Assembly (NCBI RefSeq): GCF_010727475.1
Contig: NZ_AP022567.1
Location: 3,658,001-3,722,000 of the forward strand
DNA: 64,000 nt
Reading direction: 5' to 3'
Origin: Mycolicibacterium mageritense
GTDB lineage: Bacteria > Actinomycetota > Actinomycetes > Mycobacteriales > Mycobacteriaceae
In this document: positions 60,148 to 64,000 of the stretch, in pieces
Position numbering within the stretch: the stretch's first letter is position 1
How the letters are laid out: every line of letters starts with the position of its first letter
The notes under the pieces: generated by a model
What the model was told of the DNA's origin: nothing
What the model saw: the letters and a program-made list of their open reading frames with translations, nothing else
The model's database searches: none
Position numbers and translations under genes: made by a program

Positions 60148-61139
60148 CAGTCGACATACCTCGCGGCCGGAGGTGACGGCGCCGGCCCCAGCACCGTCAA
60201 CCACTTGCGGTACAACGTGTTCCAGGTTCCGTCGCGGCGAATGCGGTCCAGCGTGCCGTTGACCACGCGCACCAGCCCGGTGTTCTCCAGGTTGACGCCG
60301 ATGCCGTAGGGCTCCTGATTCATGCTCGGGCCGACGATGTGCAGATACGGATCCTGGGCGACCAACCCGGCCAGGATCGAATCGTCGGTGCTGACCGCGT
60401 CGACCTGGCGCTGCTGCAGCGCCACCAGGCAATCGGACCACGTGACCACCGAGACGATGATGGGCGCGGGGCTGATCTGCTGGATGCGCTGCAGCGACGT
60501 CGTGCCGTCCACCACACATACGCGCTTGCCGGACAGATCAGAGGCCTGGGTGATCGAGGAGTCGCGCGACGCCAGGATGCGCTGATTGGCCATCAGATAC
60601 ACCGTGGAGAAGTTGACCAGCTTCTTGCGCTCGCACGTGATCGTCATGGTCTTCACCACGATGTCGACCTGGTTGTTCTGCAGCGCGGTGATTCGGTCGG
60701 CCGACGACAGGATCCGGTACTCCACCTGCGCGGGCGTACCGAAGATGTCGCGGGAAACCTCGCCGGCGATGTCGACGTCGAACCCGGTGATCTCACCGCT
60801 GATCGGATCGCGGAAGGAAAACAGATTGCTGCCGATGTCGAGCCCGACGATGAGCCTGCCGCGATCGCGGATGTTGGCCACAGCCGCGTCGGCCTCGGCC
60901 TTGTCGCTGAACGGGCGCAGGCTCGCGGTGCGGTTGCAGTCGTCGTTGTCGGGCATGGGCACCCGCACCGGCTCGGGCGGAAGCTCCTGCATCCCGGCCG
61001 GGGTCGGTGGCGTCAGCGTCAGCGCGGGAATGGTCAGCGCGGGCGCCGTCTGGCTGCAGCCCGCGACGGTCAGGACCGCCGCGAGGAGGACGAGCAGTTT
61101 CTTCATCGGTGCTGGTTTCTTCTTCGCGCAAGCGCTCAT
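60147..61139 (-). CDS. glnH: Amino-acid-binding lipoprotein GlnH
   Basis: This 330-residue lipoprotein has a basic n-region, a hydrophobic core and the lipobox VAGC. The type 2 solute-binding domain (about 75-320) has GLDIGSNLFSFRDP, DIVVKTMTITCERKK and a C-terminal WNTLYRKWL. It matches remembered Rv0411c, which binds Asp/Glu/Gln and signals to PknG rather than feeding an importer. ATG 61139 overlaps the glnX stop; an internal start at MKKLLVLL (61106) gives an equally good signal peptide. Confidence 0.95.
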   Translation of the reverse strand: MSACAKKKPAPMKKLLVLLAAVLTVAGCSQTAPALTIPALTLTPPTPAGMQELPPEPVRVPMPDNDDCNRTASLRPFSDKAEADAAVANIRDRGRLIVGLDIGSNLFSFRDPISGEITGFDVDIAGEVSRDIFGTPAQVEYRILSSADRITALQNNQVDIVVKTMTITCERKKLVNFSTVYLMANQRILASRDSSITQASDLSGKRVCVVDGTTSLQRIQQISPAPIIVSVVTWSDCLVALQQRQVDAVSTDDSILAGLVAQDPYLHIVGPSMNQEPYGIGVNLENTGLVRVVNGTLDRIRRDGTWNTLYRKWLTVLGPAPSPPAARYVD

Positions 61140-62458
61140 CAGCGGTACTCACTGAGTCTGGGCCACAACCCCAGCGCCACCGCCACGGCCGCGGCGACGC
61201 TGAGCATCGCCGCGCCCACGGTCGCGCCGGACAGCACGCGGCGGGCGTTGAGGATGTCGTTGCGCAGCTGGGTGCGGCTCTGCTCGATACCCTTCGACAG
61301 CGCCTCGTCGAGCTTGTCGAAGGCGGGCGTCGAGTCGTCCTCGCCGGTGCCCAGCGCCACCTGCGTCGCGGCCTGATAGTTGCCGACCGCGATGTAGGCG
61401 TTGATCCGGTCGTCGGCCGCACGCCAGCGCGTCAGCAGGTGTTCGGCGTCGACGAGGTCGCTCTTGTCGAGGCCCGTGTCGCGCGCCAGGTAGGCCGAGA
61501 GCTCCTGCTGCATCATGTCGATGCGCTGGTAGTACGACTGCTTGCGGACGTTCTCGTCGCCGCGGCGGATCAGCGCCAGCGTCTCGTCGGCGCGGGCCTG
61601 TTGCGCGGTGATGGCCAGGTTGGTCACGGTCTTGAGCGACTCGGCGGCGGTGTCCTTGGCGCTGCGGCTGTCCGACGTCGAGATCACCAGCGCCGTCGTC
61701 ACCCAGATCAACATGATCAGCACGGCCAGGCCGCCGGCGACGAATCCGATGTTGACGCGGCGCCGGGTCCGCCGGGCCAGCCACCGGTTGGCGAACGCCC
61801 CGAACATCAGGGTCGCGAGCACCACGAGCATCACGGGCGCCGGGATGCGGGTCGACGCCGTGGTTTCCGCGTCCACCCGCGCCGAGGTCTGTTCGTAGAG
61901 TCGTTGCGCATCGGGCAGGATCTGCGTCTGCATCATGGCCGACGCCTCCGACAGGTACGACGACCCGACGGGATTTCCTGCGCGGTTGTTGGTGCGGGCG
62001 GTTTCGACCAGCCCGGTGTAAACCGCGAGCCGTGCGTTGATGCGGCCGAGCAGCTGCACGAGCGCTTCGTCGGTCAGTCCGCTGGACGCCCGGGTGACGG
62101 CGCTCGCGGCGTCGGTGATGGCCTGCTCGTAGCGCTGCCGCACATCCCGCGGTTCGGCTCCCGCGATGAAGGCAGTGGCTGCCGCGGCGTCGGCCACCGA
62201 AAGCGTCGTGTACAGCTGACCGGCCGCGAACGACAACGGCTCGGTGTGGTCGAGCACCGTCGTCAACGCCTGCTGCCGGTCGTTGACCGTGGTGGACGTC
62301 GCGAAGGCGCTCGCGATCACGAGCGCCGACAGCACCAGACCGATCGTCAGGATGCGGCCCGGCGTGGTCCACAGGAACCACCAGCGCGGGTGGGCAGGGG
62401 TGGTAGGTGACCGGGACGCGAGCGGCTCGGTCGAGGGATGTGCCAACTCCACAGTCAC
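61139..62458 (-). CDS. glnX: Membrane signalling protein GlnX
   Basis: This 439-residue protein has four predicted membrane segments (about residues 36-56, 205-225, 240-262 and 410-432). They flank two extracytoplasmic four-helix sensor-like regions rich in Gln/Asp. It matches remembered Rv0412c and relays amino-acid binding by GlnH to PknG. The start is GTG 62458. It heads the glnX-glnH-pknG operon, with both junctions overlapping as TGATG. Confidence 0.94.
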   Translation of the reverse strand: MTVELAHPSTEPLASRSPTTPAHPRWWFLWTTPGRILTIGLVLSALVIASAFATSTTVNDRQQALTTVLDHTEPLSFAAGQLYTTLSVADAAAATAFIAGAEPRDVRQRYEQAITDAASAVTRASSGLTDEALVQLLGRINARLAVYTGLVETARTNNRAGNPVGSSYLSEASAMMQTQILPDAQRLYEQTSARVDAETTASTRIPAPVMLVVLATLMFGAFANRWLARRTRRRVNIGFVAGGLAVLIMLIWVTTALVISTSDSRSAKDTAAESLKTVTNLAITAQQARADETLALIRRGDENVRKQSYYQRIDMMQQELSAYLARDTGLDKSDLVDAEHLLTRWRAADDRINAYIAVGNYQAATQVALGTGEDDSTPAFDKLDEALSKGIEQSRTQLRNDILNARRVLSGATVGAAMLSVAAAVAVALGLWPRLSEYR

Positions 62459-62592
62459 CTGAGCGCGAACCTCATCAAGTTTCGATACCTACCGGGTCTC
62501 GTACGGGCTGTGCCCAACTGTATAAAAGAATTCTAAGAGTTTCTCAGAGGCGCGGCCGCGGTTTGGGATCCACCGAATCGGTTCGTGTTCCT

Positions 62593-62598
62593 TATCCT
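62593..62598 (+). promoter_or_regulatory. Minus-10 hexamer for leaderless mutT3
   Basis: TATCCT ends exactly 6 bp before GTG 62605 with no ribosome site, indicating a leaderless mRNA. Confidence 0.55.
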
Positions 62599-62604
62599 GT
62601 ACGG

Positions 62605-63111
62605 GTGCGTGGCGACGGGGACGGCTGGGTGGTATCCGACAGCGGTGCCCGGTTCTGGGGCCGCCACGGTGCGGCCGGTCTGCTGCTGCGCGCGCCGTGG
62701 CCGGACGGAAGTGCCGCGGTGCTCCTGCAACATCGGGCGCCATGGAGTCATCAGGGCGGCACCTGGGCGCTGCCGGGCGGTGCACGCGACAGTCACGAGA
62801 CGCCCGAAGAGGCCGCGGTACGCGAAGCGCACGAGGAGGCCGGGTTGGCGGCCGAGCAGTTGAGTGTCCGGACCACCGTCATCACCGCCGAGGTGGTCGG
62901 GGCGGGCGGCACGCGCTGGACCTACACGACCGTCATCGCCGACGCGACCGAACTCCTGGAGACCGTGCCCAACCGCGAGAGCTCGGAGTTGCGCTGGGTC
63001 GCCGAGGACGAGGTGGCCGAGCTTCCGCTGCACCCCGGCTTCGCGGCCAGCTGGCCGCAGTTGCGGGACGTCACGGCCACCATCCCGCTGCGCGTCAACC
63101 GTTCGCGGTAA
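62605..63111 (+). CDS. mutT3: Nudix hydrolase MutT3
   Basis: This 168-residue Nudix protein has the box GGARDSHETPEEAAVREAHEEAG in two blocks (GxxxxxE...REUxEExG complete). From VRGDGDGWVVSDSG it matches remembered MutT3 (Rv0413), which hydrolyses oxidised dGTP-type nucleotides. GTG 62605 is set by the promoter and homology. The C-terminus is shorter than in M. tuberculosis, ending after PLRVNRSR. It overlaps the convergent thiE by 17 bp. Confidence 0.93.
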   Translation: MRGDGDGWVVSDSGARFWGRHGAAGLLLRAPWPDGSAAVLLQHRAPWSHQGGTWALPGGARDSHETPEEAAVREAHEEAGLAAEQLSVRTTVITAEVVGAGGTRWTYTTVIADATELLETVPNRESSELRWVAEDEVAELPLHPGFAASWPQLRDVTATIPLRVNRSR

Positions 63112-63766
63112 GCCGCGCCTTGAGCGCCGCGGCGGCCGCGCGGGGATCCTCGGCCGCGGTGATCGCGCGCACCACCACGATGCGCCGGGCCCCGGCGTCG
63201 AGCACCTCGGGCAGTCGCTGCTTGTCGATCCCGCCGATCGCGAACCACGGCTTGGCCGGGTTTCGTGCCGCCGCGTTCCGGACCAGGTCCAGGCCGGGCG
63301 CGTGGCGGCCGGGTTTGGTGGGGGTGGGCCAGCACGGCCCGACGCAGAAGTAATCGACCTCTTCTTCGATGGCCGCGGCGACCTGATCGGCATCGTGCGT
63401 GGACCGGCCGATCACCGGGCGCTCGCCGATGATGTCGCGCGCCACGTCGAGCGGCAGGTCGTCCTGGCCGAGGTGCAGCACGTCGGCGCCGGCCGCGCGC
63501 GCGATGTCGGCACGGTCGTTGACCGCCAGCAGCGCGCCGTGCCGACGCGCGGCATCGGCCAGCACCGCGAGCGCGTCCAGTTCCTGGCGCGCCTCCAGCG
63601 GGCCGAACTGCTGCTCCCCGGCCGAGCCCTTGTCCCGCAGCTGGATCAGATCCACCCCGCCGGCCAGCGCGGCGTCGGCGAATTCCGCCAGGTCACCGCG
63701 TTCGCGGCGAGCGTCGGTGCACAGGTACAGGCTGGCTTGCTGCAGGCGATCGGCGGGTTGCTCCAC
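63095..63766 (-). CDS. thiE: Thiamine-phosphate synthase
   Basis: This 223-residue TIM-barrel enzyme has LYLCTDARRERGDLAEF start, VDLIQLRDKG for pyrophosphate/metal contacts, VNDRADIARAAGADVLHLGQ, and GPCWPTPTKPG. It joins the thiazole and pyrimidine phosphates to give thiamine phosphate. The start is GTG 63766. It is divergent from thiO; the TPP riboswitch lies on the thiO side only. The 3' end overlaps mutT3. Confidence 0.96.
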   Translation of the reverse strand: MEQPADRLQQASLYLCTDARRERGDLAEFADAALAGGVDLIQLRDKGSAGEQQFGPLEARQELDALAVLADAARRHGALLAVNDRADIARAAGADVLHLGQDDLPLDVARDIIGERPVIGRSTHDADQVAAAIEEEVDYFCVGPCWPTPTKPGRHAPGLDLVRNAAARNPAKPWFAIGGIDKQRLPEVLDAGARRIVVVRAITAAEDPRAAAAALKARLTANG

Positions 63767-63794
63767 ACCGCGACGCTATCGCGTGGCTGCCGAG

Positions 63795-63800
63795 TACCCT
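63795..63800 (+). promoter_or_regulatory. Minus-10 hexamer of the thiO transcript
   Basis: TACCCT (TANNNT) lies about 8 bp before the 5' end of the riboswitch. Confidence 0.45.
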
Positions 63801-63807
63801 GGACTGG

Positions 63808-63900
63808 CAACGCGGGAGTCCCAGGCACGGGGGCTGAGAGTGGGCGTACGACCGGCCCTTACCGTCACACCTGATCCGGGTCATGCCGGCGAAGGGAGCT
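63808..63900 (+). ncRNA. TPP riboswitch (THI element)
   Basis: The conserved cores are present in order: GGGGGCTGAGAG at 63829-63840 and ACCTGATCCGGGTCATGCC at about 63869-63887, followed by GGCGAAGGGA. The first and last segments pair to close the fold. It lies directly before thiO; TPP binding should block translation or extend termination. The purine-rich AAGGGAG at the end also serves as the thiO ribosome site. Confidence 0.95.
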
Positions 63901-63902
63901 GA

Positions 63903-64000
63903 AATGGCGCGAACCATGGCCGTCGTCGGCGGCGGTGTCATCGGGCTGTCCGTGGCACGGCGTGCTGCCCTCGATGGCTGGACCGTGCGGCTGCATGCCG
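63903..64000 (+). CDS. thiO: Glycine oxidase ThiO (5' part)
   Basis: This fragment of 32 residues runs off the right edge. It begins MARTMAVVGGGVIGLSVARR, a GGGVIG FAD-binding motif of the DAO family. Position after a TPP riboswitch and next to thiE identifies ThiO, which supplies dehydroglycine for thiazole synthesis. Confidence 0.92.

Noticed and set aside
58447..60309. A 620-codon plus-strand frame opposite pknG
   Set aside because: PknG on the minus strand is unmistakable; the plus frame has no homology.

Overview
The window is high-GC DNA from a mycobacterium, most likely an environmental Mycolicibacterium-type rapid grower. Many proteins match, from memory, Mycobacterium tuberculosis families in gene order: phoP-phoR, the cyp51 and cyp123 P450 cluster (Rv0759c to Rv0771 type), metZ with its rhodanese, fgd1, pta-ackA, pknG-glnH-glnX, mutT3, thiE and thiO. 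In M. tuberculosis the first block (around Rv0757-0771) and the last block (around Rv0389-0415) lie apart. Here they sit in one 64 kb stretch, so a synteny break is inferred near 16.4-19 kb.

Layout. 1-3.4 kb: a partial decapeptide-repeat protein (minus strand) divergent from phoPR, with a PhoP box between them. 3.3-11.4 kb: a minus-strand redox operon (SnoaL-like proteins, alcohol dehydrogenase, 3Fe-4S ferredoxin, CYP51, SDR, CYP123, TetR). It is divergent from a plus-strand operon at 11.6-16.4 kb (aldehyde dehydrogenase, SDR, hydroxyacid dehydrogenase, carboxymuconolactone-decarboxylase-like protein, unknown protein). Two matching palindromes sit in the divergent promoter. 16.4-24.8 kb: a 426-bp gene-free stretch with a strong palindrome, a lipoprotein, an ESX-type EspA/EspE-like protein, then a minus-strand run of antiporter, MMPL transporter, alpha/beta hydrolase, a P450 lacking its N-terminus, and TetR. 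24.8-29 kb: UBP zinc finger, PurT-like protein, membrane protein, rhodanese, MetZ. 29-32.8 kb: LysR, amino-acid/amine permease and an (R)-selective amine transaminase, bracketed by two copies of a palindromic repeat. 33-40 kb: SDR, PucR-type regulator, DUF4393/Abi-alpha-like protein, DUF445 membrane protein and small accessory genes.

40.2-48.7 kb looks like an acquired catabolic island: MFS transporter, DUF4392 D-glutamate-cyclase-like protein, Asp/Glu-racemase-like protein, DUF1537 kinase (OtnK-like), a frameshifted OtnC-like aldolase, alpha/beta hydrolase, RidA, OtnI-like isomerase, a solute-binding-like protein without signal peptide, and a GntR/FCD regulator. Four copies of TATAY-N5-GTATA overlap its promoters, so it reads as one regulon. 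This is the strongest candidate for an undescribed system. 48.9-54.6 kb: metallo-beta-lactamase-fold protein, fgd1, and a GntR, permease and class III aminotransferase module. 54.6-64 kb: conserved mycobacterial core (pta-ackA, pknG-glnH-glnX, mutT3, thiE), ending with a TPP riboswitch and the start of thiO.

Starts were chosen from ribosome binding sites, overlaps, remembered orthologues, or a leaderless pattern (TANNNT about 6 nt before the start codon) that recurs here. No rRNA, tRNA, CRISPR array or insertion sequence was recognised.
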